Assembly (NCBI RefSeq): GCF_020215645.1
Contig: NZ_CP084058.1
Coordinates: forward strand, 620,001-684,000
Direction: 5' to 3'
DNA from: Nonomuraea gerenzanensis
GTDB taxonomy: Bacteria > Actinomycetota > Actinomycetes > Streptosporangiales > Streptosporangiaceae
Length of the DNA stretch: 64,000 nt
Part shown: positions 34,234-43,075 of the stretch, in pieces
Layout: the number at the start of each line of letters is the position of its first letter
How positions within the stretch are numbered: the stretch's first letter is position 1
Notes under the pieces: model-generated
Database searches by the model: none
What the model was told of the DNA's origin: nothing
The model's input: the letters and a program-made list of their open reading frames with translations, nothing else
Translations under genes and position numbers: made by a program

Positions 34234-35684
34234 TCACTAAGCGTAACTGCACGGCGAGGCCGCACCACAGCGGTGATCACGAAGTACAGCGATCCCGCCA
34301 GCACGAGCGCGATCACCACCCCGATGTTCGCCGTCCCGAACGTGCCGGTCCGCAGCTCGTCGCTCATCAGGAACCCGACGACCCTGGCGATGTTCGGATC
34401 CGCCGAGGTGATCAGCCCCAGCCCCGCGATCGACGCCACGACCAGCGACACCAGGCCCTGCCAGTTCAGCGCGGGCGCGCCCGCCCGCAGCAGCCGCTCG
34501 TCGTAGGCCCGCCCGCCGGCCCGGAATCGCCACATGTCCACCAGGAAGATCGCGACCCAGGCAGCCATCACCACCCCGACGATCGCCAGGAACGCCTGGA
34601 ACGTGGCCAGGAAGCTGGTGGAGACGAACAGCAGGTAGTAACCGCCGAGCACCATGAGCAGCCCGTCGATCAGCACCGCGTAGTGCCGCCTGACGGGCAC
34701 GCCGAGCGCCAGCATCGACAGCCCGGACGAGTAGATGTCCATGATCGCGCCCGCCAGGAAGCCGCCGACGGCGGTCAGCAGGTACGGCACCAGGAACCAG
34801 GTCGGCAACGCCCCCGCCAGCGCCGCCACCGGATTGGCCCCCGCCGCCTCGGCCAGCGTGGGATCGCCCCCCACCAGCAGCACCCCGAACACGAGCAGCA
34901 CCAACGGCGGCAGCGCGCCCCCGAGCGTCGTCCACAGGGCCACCGAGCGCCCCGGGGAGCCGGCCGGCAGGTAGCGGGAGTAGTCGGCGCCGCAGTTGAC
35001 CCAGCCCAGGCCCAGCAGCGTCATGGCGAAGATGATCCCGCCCGCCCAGCCGCCGGCTCCCGACGTGGTCTCCAGCGCGCCGATGCCGAGCCTGGGGACC
35101 ATGAGGACCAGGTAGACGACGGTCAGCACGATGAACGCGTACGTCAGGTAGCGCTGCACCACCATGATCATCGCGTGGCCGTACACGCCGACCGCGATCA
35201 CCACCACCGCCGCGACGGCGAAGCAGATCGCCGTGGCGGTCGTGGGCGGCACGCCGGGCTCCAGGGCCGCCGTCTCCTGGAGCCCCGGCCCGAGCCGTTT
35301 GATGATCTCCGCGCCGCTCTGCGCCGCGAGCGTGACGAGCACGATCTCCCAGCCGACATTCGAGACGTACGAGAACAGGGTGGGCAGCTTGTTGCCGTGG
35401 AAGCCGAACGGCGCCCGGCCCAGCGTCATCGTCGGCACCCCCGACCTGGTGCCGCCGACGGCGACCAGGCCGACCAGCAGGAACGACAGCGCGTACCCGA
35501 TCGCCCCGGCCACGATCGCCGGCACCACGCCCAGGCCCAGGCCGACGACGTACACGCCGAACGCCACCCCGAACAGCGACAGGTTCGAGCCCGCCCAGGG
35601 CCAGAACAGGTCTCTCGGCCTGCCGTGCCGCTCCCCTTCCGGTACCGCGTTGATCCCGTTCTGCTCGACCGTCATCGTGCCCAT
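34230..35684 (-). CDS. NCS1-family nucleobase:cation symporter
   Basis: A 484-residue, twelve-helix permease. The start region RPRDLFWPWAGSNLSLFGVAFG and GRAPFGFHGNKLPTLFSYVSNVGWE are characteristic of the cytosine/purine permease branch (CodB/Fcy). ATG at 35675 is an alternative start; neither has a good ribosome binding site. Substrate is likely a purine, cytosine or allantoin-like base. Followed by the small membrane protein at 33763 with a 4-base overlap. Confidence 0.9.
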   Translation of the reverse strand: MGTMTVEQNGINAVPEGERHGRPRDLFWPWAGSNLSLFGVAFGVYVVGLGLGVVPAIVAGAIGYALSFLLVGLVAVGGTRSGVPTMTLGRAPFGFHGNKLPTLFSYVSNVGWEIVLVTLAAQSGAEIIKRLGPGLQETAALEPGVPPTTATAICFAVAAVVVIAVGVYGHAMIMVVQRYLTYAFIVLTVVYLVLMVPRLGIGALETTSGAGGWAGGIIFAMTLLGLGWVNCGADYSRYLPAGSPGRSVALWTTLGGALPPLVLLVFGVLLVGGDPTLAEAAGANPVAALAGALPTWFLVPYLLTAVGGFLAGAIMDIYSSGLSMLALGVPVRRHYAVLIDGLLMVLGGYYLLFVSTSFLATFQAFLAIVGVVMAAWVAIFLVDMWRFRAGGRAYDERLLRAGAPALNWQGLVSLVVASIAGLGLITSADPNIARVVGFLMSDELRTGTFGTANIGVVIALVLAGSLYFVITAVVRPRRAVTLSD

Positions 35685-35782
35685 GAGCGGACGTTACCCA
35701 TCCTTGGCGAAGAAGCGCACCTTTCTCCGGCAGCGGGCAAAGAAACGGCTGATGAGCGATATCTCCGGGTCACCGGGGAAAC

Positions 35783-37204
35783 ATGTGCGGGGTGATGAAG
35801 GAGGAGGAATCCGGCACCGACCCGCGACGGCGTGCGCTCGTCGTGTGCCTGATCTCCGCCTTCATGACCGGGCTCGACGTGAGCATCGTCAACGTCGCGC
35901 TGCCCTCCATCCGCGACGGGCTCCATGCCAGCGACGACGGCCTGCAGTGGACGCTGTCCGGCTACGCCCTCACCTTCGGCCTGCTCCTGGTCCCCGCCGG
36001 CCGGCTGGGCGACGCCAGGAGCCGCAGGACGATCTTCCTGTGGGCCGTGGTCCTGTTCACGCTCTCCAGCGCGTTCTGCGGCTTCGCCTGGAACATGAAC
36101 GTGCTGATCGCCGCCCGCCTCGTGCAGGGCATGGCCGCCGGGATGCTCAACCCGCAGGTGTCGGGGCTGATCCAGCAGATGTTCCACGGGTACGAGCGGG
36201 GCCGCGCCTTCGGCGCGCTCGGCGCCACCATCGGCGTCTCCACGGCGGCCGGGCCCCTGATCGGCGGGGCGCTGGTGACCGTGTTCGGGGCCGACCACGG
36301 CTGGCGGTGGGTGTTCCTGGTGAACCTGCCGATCGGGCTGGTGCTGCTGCCCCTGGCCTACCGGCTGCTGCCGCGCCCGCAACTCGTGCACACGCGGCCG
36401 GAGAGCATGGACCTGGTGGGGGTGCTGCTGCTCGGGGTGGGTGTGGCGGGGCTGCTGCTGCCCTTCATCCAGCGGCACCAGTGGGAGGGGGCGGGCAAGT
36501 GGCTGCTCGTGCCGGGGGCGGTGGTGGTGCTGGCCGGGTTCGTGACGTGGGAGCGGTTCTACCGGCGTGAGCCGCTGGTGAACCTGGAGCTGTTCCGCAA
36601 GCGGTCGTACAGCCTGGGGTCGGTCATCGCGTTGTTCTACTTCGCCGGGTTCACCGGCATCTTCTTCATCTTCACGCTGTACCTGCAGAGCGGCCACGGC
36701 TACAGCGCGCTGCTGGCCGGGCTGGCGATCACGCCGTTCGCGCTCGGCTCCGCCTCGGCCGCCATGCTCGGCGGGCACCTCGTGTCGCGCATGGGGCGGC
36801 GGCTGGTCGCCATCGGGCTGACCATGGTGATCGTCGGGCTGCTCGCCACCATGGGCGCCACCGCGCTCGTGCCCGGCGCGGGGGTGGGGCTGGCGACCGC
36901 GTTGCCGCTGCTGGTCGCGGGCATGGGCAGTGGCCTGGTCATCTCGCCCAACCAGGCCATCACGCTGTCGGAGGTGCCGCCGTCGGAGGGTGGGAGCGCC
37001 GCCGGGGTGCTGCAGACGGGGCAGCGCCTCGGGTCGGCCATCGGCATCGCGGCGGCCGGGACGACGTTCTTCGGGTCGCTGGGCGAGGGCTGGGCGACGG
37101 CCTTCCGGCACGGGCTGGTCGTGGTGCTGTCGTCGGTCTGCATCGCCCTGGCGGCGGCCCTGTACGACCTCATCCGCAGCCGCCACGACCGCCCGCCGTC
37201 CTGA
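35783..37204 (+). CDS. MFS transporter, DHA2 (14-TM) drug-efflux type
   Basis: A 473-residue protein with about 14 hydrophobic segments. FMTGLDVSIVNVALPSIRDGL is the DHA2 motif D1, GRLGDARSRRTIFLW motif A and GAALGP-like sequences (TIGVSTAAGPLIGGALV) motif C of antiporters. ATG at 35795 is an alternative start. It is divergent from the NCS1 permease. The C-terminus ends in sequence that is repeated downstream as a tandem array. Confidence 0.9.
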   Translation: MCGVMKEEESGTDPRRRALVVCLISAFMTGLDVSIVNVALPSIRDGLHASDDGLQWTLSGYALTFGLLLVPAGRLGDARSRRTIFLWAVVLFTLSSAFCGFAWNMNVLIAARLVQGMAAGMLNPQVSGLIQQMFHGYERGRAFGALGATIGVSTAAGPLIGGALVTVFGADHGWRWVFLVNLPIGLVLLPLAYRLLPRPQLVHTRPESMDLVGVLLLGVGVAGLLLPFIQRHQWEGAGKWLLVPGAVVVLAGFVTWERFYRREPLVNLELFRKRSYSLGSVIALFYFAGFTGIFFIFTLYLQSGHGYSALLAGLAITPFALGSASAAMLGGHLVSRMGRRLVAIGLTMVIVGLLATMGATALVPGAGVGLATALPLLVAGMGSGLVISPNQAITLSEVPPSEGGSAAGVLQTGQRLGSAIGIAAAGTTFFGSLGEGWATAFRHGLVVVLSSVCIALAAALYDLIRSRHDRPPS

Positions 37205-37290
37205 GCCGCCACGACCGCCCGCTGTCATGAGGCGCCCGCCGTCATGAGGCGCGCGCCGTCCTGAGCCGCCCGCCGTCATGGACCGCCCGC
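37186..37290. repeat. ~25-bp degenerate tandem repeat at the end of the DHA2 gene
   Basis: The last codons (RHDRPPS then TGA) and the following 85 bases repeat GACCGCCCGCCGTCCTGA or GCCCGCCGTCATGAGG units about five times. The stop codon itself is part of the unit. No gene in the spacer. Confidence 0.7.
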
Positions 37291-37296
37291 GCCGTA

Positions 37297-38280
37297 TCAA
37301 GACCCCAGAATCCGCGCCTCCAGCTCCGGATCGAGGCCCTTGAGCGGCCGATCCGCCCGTTGCGGCGCCTTCCCGCCGAGGCCGCGCAGCCAGGCCCAGG
37401 TGTCGGCCACCGTCTCCAGCACCGGCCGCAACCGCAGCCCCTGCGCCACCGCCTTGCCGACGTCACCGCCGTGCATGAAGTCGTAGTCGCTGCCCACCAG
37501 CCAGAACGGCAGCCCCACCCACGGCTGCACCCCGGCCGCCAGCAACCGCTCGCCCTCGATCCAGCGCAGCTCGGCATCGGAGCCGGTCACCTTCACGCAG
37601 GCCTCCAGCACGTCCCGCATCGTCGTCGAGCCCAGCGGGGACACCAGGTTGAACGCCCCGCCGACACCCCGCTCCGCCGCCTCCAGGCACCACACCGCCA
37701 GGTCGCGGGCGTCGATGTACTGGATGCCGCGATCCGCCGGCGCGGGCGCCACCACGGGCCCGCCACGGGCGATCCTGGTCAGCCACCACGGCAGCCGCCC
37801 GACGTTCTCGTGCGGCCCGATGATCAGCCCCGCCCTGGCCAGCAGCGCCCGGTCGCCGAACGCGGCCACGGCTCCCAACTCGCCGCCCGCCTTGTTGCGC
37901 GCGTAGTCGGCCTCGCCGTCGCCGGCCGAGGCCGCCACCACGGGCGCGCTCTCGTCGGCGCCGAACGGCACCGGCTCGGCGTAGACGGACCTGCTGGAGA
38001 CGTAGACGTAGGAACCGGCCCGGCCGGCCAGCAGCGTGGCGGTGTCCCTCACGGCCGAGGGCGCCCACGACCACGTGTCCACCACGACGTCCCACTCGCC
38101 GCCGCGCTCCAGCGCCGCCAGCCCGCCGGGCGCCGTGCGGTCACCCTGTAACACCGTCACCCCGGCGGGCGGCTCCTGCCTGCCCCGGTTGAACGTCGTC
38201 ACCTCCCACCCCAGCGCCAGCGCCTCCTCGACGAACACCCGGCCCACGAACCCCGTGCCACCCAGCACCAGAACCCTCAT
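37297..38280 (-). CDS. NAD-dependent epimerase/dehydratase-like protein
   Basis: ATG at 38280 gives 327 residues. The extended SDR loop is MRVLVLGGTGFVGRVFVEEAL, followed by TTFNRGR and VVVDTWSW. The active site region is SSRSVYAEPVPFG...DYARNKAGGE, where YxxxK appears as YARNK. Overall it resembles actinobacterial reductases of the CSP41/epimerase group, substrate unknown. A nine-codon longer start (38307) is possible. Confidence 0.85.
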   Translation of the reverse strand: MRVLVLGGTGFVGRVFVEEALALGWEVTTFNRGRQEPPAGVTVLQGDRTAPGGLAALERGGEWDVVVDTWSWAPSAVRDTATLLAGRAGSYVYVSSRSVYAEPVPFGADESAPVVAASAGDGEADYARNKAGGELGAVAAFGDRALLARAGLIIGPHENVGRLPWWLTRIARGGPVVAPAPADRGIQYIDARDLAVWCLEAAERGVGGAFNLVSPLGSTTMRDVLEACVKVTGSDAELRWIEGERLLAAGVQPWVGLPFWLVGSDYDFMHGGDVGKAVAQGLRLRPVLETVADTWAWLRGLGGKAPQRADRPLKGLDPELEARILGS

Positions 38281-38442
38281 GGCACCCCACCCTGCCCGCC
38301 GCACCACCCGGCCGGAAGGCGTGCACGCCGTCAGCGGAATCGCCTGGAGCGAAACAAGTACGGAGAGTATCCGTCGGTCATGTTGCGCGCGTCAGGGGCG
38401 GGTAAATGTCACAGACAGTGAGGACAGGAAGGCGGGACGGGA

Positions 38443-39879
38443 TTGACACGACGGCTCCATCCGGGCTCGGCCGCAGCGCTCCCGCCGCGCTCGATCGGCG
38501 GGTTCCTGCCGCGCTCGATCGGAGCGCTCCTGCCGCGTTCGATCCGGGCGCGGATGACCACGGCGGCGACGCTGGTGGCGGCGGCGGTCTTCCTCGGCGC
38601 GTCGGCCCTCACGCTGGCCACCGTGCCGGAGAACCTGCACGGTGCCGTGCATACCAGGGTGGAGCTGGCCATCCGGCGGGTCGCCAGCGACGCGCGTACC
38701 GGAACCCTGCCGGCGGAGCTGCGCACGCCGGCGCGCGTCCAGCTCCTGCGCGCGCTGTCGCAGACCGGCGAGGTGCTCGCGAGCAGCACGGCCTTCCCCC
38801 AGGACGCCCGGGTCGACGCGTTCAGACCGAAGAGGCCGGAGTCCGTCGAGACCACCGAGCTGGACCTGGCCCGTCACCCGGAGGAGCCCAGGAGCCGCCA
38901 CCTGCTCATGGCCATCACCGTGCGCTCGCCGCGGGGCCCCGTCACCGTGCAGGCCGCCTCCTCGCTCGCCGACGTGGACAGGGCGCTGATGTGGATCCAC
39001 CTGATGGTGTTCGTCGGCACGCCGCTCATCCTGGTCATCGTCGCCGTCCTCACCTGGGCCGCGGTCAGCTTCGCGCTGCGGCCCGTCGGGCGCGTGCGCG
39101 CCGAGCTGGCCGAGATCACCGGCCAGGACCTCAGCCGGCGCGTCTCCGTACCGCCCACGGGGGACGAGATCGCCGACCTGGCCGACACCACCAACCACAC
39201 GCTCGACCGCCTGGAACGCTCGGCCGAGACCCAGCGCCGCTTCGTCGCCGACGCCTCGCACGAGCTGCGCAGCCCCATCTCGGCCCTGCGCGCCCAGCTG
39301 GAGGTGGCCAACGACTACCCCGACGAGACCGACTGGCCGGCCACGGGCGCGCGGGCGCTGGCCGCCGCCGACCGGCTGACCGGGATCATCGACGAGCTGC
39401 TGATGCTGGCCAAGCTCGACGCGGGCGCGGTCACGCAGCGCCGCGTGGTGGACCTGTGCCGGGTGGCCGAGGAGCAGATCAGCCGCCGCGCGGGCGGCCG
39501 GGTGCCGATCCACCTGCACGCCTGCGCGTCGGCGCCGGTGTTCGGCTCGCCCGTCCAGCTCGACCGCCTGCTGACGAACCTGCTCGACAACGCCGCGCGC
39601 CACGCCGCGTCCAGGATCGACGTCGGGGTGACGGTACGGGGGGACAGCGTGGTCGTGACGGTCACCGACGACGGCGACGGGATCGCGCCGGAGGACAGGG
39701 AACGGGTCTTCGAGCGGTTCACCAGGCTGGAGAGCGCCAGGGCCAAGGACAAGGGCGGCAGCGGCCTCGGGCTGCCCCTGTCGCGGGAGATCGCCACGGC
39801 GCACGGCGGCAGCCTCATGGTCGCCGACCACGGGCCGGGTGCCCGGTTCGTCGCCGTCCTTCCGCTGCACCGCGGCTGA
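38443..39879 (+). CDS. Sensor histidine kinase (HisKA/HAMP type), no adjacent regulator
   Basis: TTG at 38443 gives 478 residues. An N-terminal triplicated motif (PRSIGGF/PRSIGAL/PRSIRAR) precedes TM1 (AATLVAAAVFLGASALTL). A periplasmic domain, TM2, HAMP (LRPVGRVRAELAEI), HisKA (FVADASHELRSPISALRAQL) and HATPase_c (LLTNLLDNAARHA, DDGDGIAPEDRERVFERF, SGLGLPLSREI) follow. The usual OmpR-type regulator gene upstream is missing: the 162 bases between it and the epimerase contain nothing like one. The motif comes from a 24-base repeat. Confidence 0.9.
   Translation: MTRRLHPGSAAALPPRSIGGFLPRSIGALLPRSIRARMTTAATLVAAAVFLGASALTLATVPENLHGAVHTRVELAIRRVASDARTGTLPAELRTPARVQLLRALSQTGEVLASSTAFPQDARVDAFRPKRPESVETTELDLARHPEEPRSRHLLMAITVRSPRGPVTVQAASSLADVDRALMWIHLMVFVGTPLILVIVAVLTWAAVSFALRPVGRVRAELAEITGQDLSRRVSVPPTGDEIADLADTTNHTLDRLERSAETQRRFVADASHELRSPISALRAQLEVANDYPDETDWPATGARALAAADRLTGIIDELLMLAKLDAGAVTQRRVVDLCRVAEEQISRRAGGRVPIHLHACASAPVFGSPVQLDRLLTNLLDNAARHAASRIDVGVTVRGDSVVVTVTDDGDGIAPEDRERVFERFTRLESARAKDKGGSGLGLPLSREIATAHGGSLMVADHGPGARFVAVLPLHRG
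38484..38555. repeat. 24-bp repeat, three units, at the start of the histidine kinase gene
   Basis: Three copies of CCGCGCTCGATCGGCGGGTT plus CCTG-like ends encode PRSIGGFL, PRSIGALL and PRSIRARM. Only the last copy fits the normal juxtamembrane sequence of related kinases (LPRSIRAR), so the first two look like expansions. Confidence 0.8.
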
Positions 39880-39901
39880 GCAGCGGCCTAGACTCGGCGG
39901 C

Positions 39902-40207
39902 ATGCACCTGCGCGAGCTCTCCGAGGAGATCGAGTCCATCTCACGGCGGTACGCCGATCACCTCGGCATCGAGCGCGACGACACCTGGTTCCTGCTCAAG
40001 CTGCAGGAGGAGGTCGGCGAGCTGACGCAGGCGTTCCTCATGCTCACCGGCAGGGCCAGGACGAAAGGGCGCACCGGCGCGCAGCTCGACGCCGACTTCC
40101 GGGCGGAGCTGGCCGACGTGATCTGCCACGTGCTGCTCATGGCCCGCCATCACGGGGTGGACCTGGAGACGGAGATCGCGCGCAAGTGGCTGCGCTGGGA
40201 GCGTTAG
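39902..40207 (+). CDS. MazG-like nucleotide pyrophosphohydrolase
   Basis: A 101-residue all-alpha NTP-PPase. The metal-binding EExxE is LQEEVGELTQAFLML, and the second acidic motif is FRAELADVICHVLLMARHHGVDLE. Single-domain MazG-like proteins remove pyrophosphate from non-canonical nucleotides. It follows the kinase by 22 bases and ends at a strong terminator. Confidence 0.88.
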   Translation: MHLRELSEEIESISRRYADHLGIERDDTWFLLKLQEEVGELTQAFLMLTGRARTKGRTGAQLDADFRAELADVICHVLLMARHHGVDLETEIARKWLRWER

Positions 40208-40211
40208 GCAC

Positions 40212-40237
40212 GGCCCCCGCCGCGGCGGGCGGGGGCC
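40212..40237. terminator. Bidirectional stem-loop terminator
   Basis: GGCCCCCGCC and GGCGGGGGCC form a perfect 10-base stem with a 6-base loop between convergent genes. Confidence 0.85.
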
Positions 40238-40253
40238 TGCGCTCGTCAGCGGG

Positions 40254-42059
40254 TCACTTGATGAAGGTGATCCGGTCGGCGGGAGAGGGGCTGATGGGCG
40301 AGTGGGCGCCCAGGTAGGCCGTGAACGTGTCCAGGTCGATCGGGCCGCTCCACGTGTCGCTGCTCTGCGTGAACACCGAGAAGCCGTCGCCGCCGCCCAT
40401 GAGGAAGTTGTTCGCAGCGATCTTGATGGACTGGGTGTCCGTGACCGGCGTCCCGTTCAGCTTGATGTCGGACACGCGCGAGCCCACCGGCTTGGTCGTG
40501 TCGAAGGTGTAGGTGAGCGAGGACGACACCTGCAGGATGCGGTGCGAGATGGCGCCCGTGGTGGGGTTGGGCGTCCAGACCTGCTGCTCCAGCAGGGCCT
40601 TGAGCTGCGCCCCCGTGTACGTCCTGACCTGCACGATGTTGCTGAACGGCTGGACCTCGAACGCCTCGCCGTAGGTGACGACGCCGTCGCCCTCCGAGCC
40701 CTTCTGCGCGTACGTCAGCGACGTCCTGATGCCGCCGGGGTTCATCAGCGCGATCTCGGCACCGCCCGCCTTGGCGGCTTCGAGCTGGGAGTCGGCGATG
40801 AGGTCGCCGAGCGCCGTCTCCGGCTTCGTGGTCGCGGCAGAGCTGTTGTTGACCACGTTGGAGATGTCAGCTGTGATCGTGCCGAGCTTGCGGTCGGCGA
40901 CTTCGGCGCTGCGCGCCTTCCACGCCTGGACCTGCTGCTCGACCTGCTGGTCAGGCGTGACCGTCCGCGTGACGACCTTGTTGTCGGCCTGCACCGACGA
41001 CCGGATCACGTCCTTGGTGCGCTTGTCGATCTGCAGGTCGATCTGGGTGAGCACCCGCCCGAAGGAGGACCCCTGCGTGTAGTAGCGGTCCTGGCCCGCC
41101 GGGTCGGCGGTCTTGCAGATGTAGGCCTGGTGCGAGTGGCCGCTGATGACCAGGTCGATCTGCGGGCTCAGCTCCCTGGCGATGCGCGAGCCGGCGTTCG
41201 CGGTGTTCACCGAGCAGGCGTCCGGGCTCTGGTTCGGCGTGATCGAGTCGCCCTCGTGCACCAGCACGACCTGCGCCTTGACCCCCTTGCGCGCCAGATG
41301 GGCCGAGGCCCTGTTCGCCGCGGCGACCTCCTCGGTGAACTGCAGGCCCTTGATGCCCTCGGCGGTGACGATGGTCGGCGTCGTCGCCGTGACCAGGCCG
41401 ATGAAGCCCACCTTCACGCCGTTGATCGTCTTGACGTAGTAGGGCGGCAGCGCGTACTGGTCCGTGCCTTCCTTCAGCACGTTGGCGGCGAGGAAGTCGA
41501 AGTCGGTGCCCTTCCACTCACCCGCGGGCGAGCAGCCGTCCACGGGGTGACAGCCGCCGTTCATGAGGCGCCGCAGCTCGGTGTAACCCTCGTCGAACTC
41601 GTGGTTGCCCGCGGACGTGGTGTCCAGCCCGAGCGAGCCGAGCACCTCCAGCGTGGGCTCGTCGTGGTAGGCGGCGGAGATCAGCGGGGAGGCGCCGATC
41701 AGGTCGCCGGCTGCCAACAGCAGCGTGTTCCTGTTCTGCGCCTGCTTGATGTGCGTCGCCAGGTACGAGACGCCGCCGGCGATCGAGTACTTGCCGCCGG
41801 CGATGCCGGTCAGGGTGCCGTCCGTGTCGACCAGGGGCCCGTCGGGGTCGAGGATGCGGCTGGAGGAGCCGGACGGGGGCTCCAGGTTGCCGTGCAGGTC
41901 GTTGATGCTGAGCAGGCGGACCGGGACGGTCTGCCTGCCGTGCTCGCCGCGGTCGCCGTGGCTGCCGCTGGAGGCGACGGCGGGTGCCACGGCCAGGGCG
42001 ATCCCGGCCGCGGCCGCGGCTCCGGCCGAGAGCAGCCGGAGGAGGGTGCGTGACGTCAT
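40254..42059 (-). CDS. Secreted 5'-nucleotidase/UDP-sugar hydrolase family protein
   Basis: A 601-residue protein with a signal peptide (LLRLLSAGAAAAAGIALAVAPAVA). The metallophosphatase domain has LLSINDLHGNLEPP, the residues AAGDLIGASPL and GNHEFDEG, VLVHEGDSI and SGHSHQAYIC. The C-terminal 5_nucleotid_C domain begins near ALGDLIADSQLEAA and includes NPGGIRTSL and the substrate-stacking FSVF region. It would release nucleosides and phosphate outside the cell, sensible near a phosphate transporter. Confidence 0.93.
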   Translation of the reverse strand: MTSRTLLRLLSAGAAAAAGIALAVAPAVASSGSHGDRGEHGRQTVPVRLLSINDLHGNLEPPSGSSSRILDPDGPLVDTDGTLTGIAGGKYSIAGGVSYLATHIKQAQNRNTLLLAAGDLIGASPLISAAYHDEPTLEVLGSLGLDTTSAGNHEFDEGYTELRRLMNGGCHPVDGCSPAGEWKGTDFDFLAANVLKEGTDQYALPPYYVKTINGVKVGFIGLVTATTPTIVTAEGIKGLQFTEEVAAANRASAHLARKGVKAQVVLVHEGDSITPNQSPDACSVNTANAGSRIARELSPQIDLVISGHSHQAYICKTADPAGQDRYYTQGSSFGRVLTQIDLQIDKRTKDVIRSSVQADNKVVTRTVTPDQQVEQQVQAWKARSAEVADRKLGTITADISNVVNNSSAATTKPETALGDLIADSQLEAAKAGGAEIALMNPGGIRTSLTYAQKGSEGDGVVTYGEAFEVQPFSNIVQVRTYTGAQLKALLEQQVWTPNPTTGAISHRILQVSSSLTYTFDTTKPVGSRVSDIKLNGTPVTDTQSIKIAANNFLMGGGDGFSVFTQSSDTWSGPIDLDTFTAYLGAHSPISPSPADRITFIK

Positions 42060-42166
42060 GACAGGAACGTTACGGCGTGACGCTATGCAACAAATGTCTC
42101 AAAGGTAACGATTGACGGGAGTACCTGATGGCACTGTTCGCCATTGGTACGCCTAGAGTTCGACCT

Positions 42167-43075
42167 GTGGGTGCGCACGTGAAGATCAGGGAACGGCTGG
42201 GCGACCGTGACGTCGCCGAGGTGCTGGACGTCGTCGAGAAGGCCACCGAGGCGGACGGCGTCCGCCCGCTCAACGAGCACGTGATGCTCCATCTCCGCTA
42301 CGGCGGTGATCCGCACGCCAGGTCGTTGCTGTTGTCGACCGACGACGGCACGCTGGCGGGCTACGCGCACGTGGACCCGACCGACGAGGTCGAGGGCCCG
42401 AGCGTGGAGCTGGTCATCCACCCCGCCCACCGCAGGCAGGGCCATGGCGCGCGGCTGCTGCGTGCCGTGCTGGAGCTGACGGGAGGCACCGTGCGGCTGT
42501 GGGCGCACGGCGACCACGCCGGAGCGGGCGCGCTGGCCGCGTCCTTCGGCTTCGAGCGGGTCCGCTCCCTGTGGCAGATGCGCCGCTCCCTGTTCGCCCC
42601 GCTGGCGTCCTACACGCTCCCGGACGGGGTGACGCTGCGCGCGTTCGTGCCCGGGCGCGACGAGGAGGCCTGGCTCAAGGTGAACGCCGCCGCCTTCGCC
42701 CACCACCCCGAGCAGGGCGCGTGGACGATGGACGACCTGCTGCTGCGCGAGCAGGAGCCCTGGTTCGACCCCGAGGGCTTCATCCTGGCCTTCCGCGGCG
42801 ACCGGCTGGCCGGCTTCCACTGGACGAAGATCCACGGCTCCTCCGACCACGGCCACGAGCCGCTGGGCGAGGTCTACGTGGTCGGCGTGGACCCCTCCCA
42901 GCAGGGCACCGGCCTGGGCCGCTCGCTGACGCTGGCGGGCCTGAACCACCTGCGCTCGCGTGGTCTCGCCCAGGCGATGCTGTACGTGGACGAGACCAAC
43001 ACGGCGGCGATCAGGCTGTACGAGTCCCTCGGGTTCAACCGGTGGGACGTGGACGTGATGTACGCTCCCGCGTGA
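42167..43075 (+). CDS. mshD: Mycothiol synthase MshD
   Basis: GTG at 42167 (302 residues) fits the family better than ATG 42128. Two GNAT domains: the first (ELVIHPAHRRQGHGARLLRAV) is degenerate as usual, the second is catalytic (VYVVGVDPSQQGTGLGRSLT, then LYVDETNTAAIRLYESLGF). It acetylates Cys-GlcN-Ins in the last step of mycothiol synthesis, an actinobacterial thiol, and so supports the taxonomic call. Ends next to, and convergent with, the PiT gene. Confidence 0.95.
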   Translation: MGAHVKIRERLGDRDVAEVLDVVEKATEADGVRPLNEHVMLHLRYGGDPHARSLLLSTDDGTLAGYAHVDPTDEVEGPSVELVIHPAHRRQGHGARLLRAVLELTGGTVRLWAHGDHAGAGALAASFGFERVRSLWQMRRSLFAPLASYTLPDGVTLRAFVPGRDEEAWLKVNAAAFAHHPEQGAWTMDDLLLREQEPWFDPEGFILAFRGDRLAGFHWTKIHGSSDHGHEPLGEVYVVGVDPSQQGTGLGRSLTLAGLNHLRSRGLAQAMLYVDETNTAAIRLYESLGFNRWDVDVMYAPA

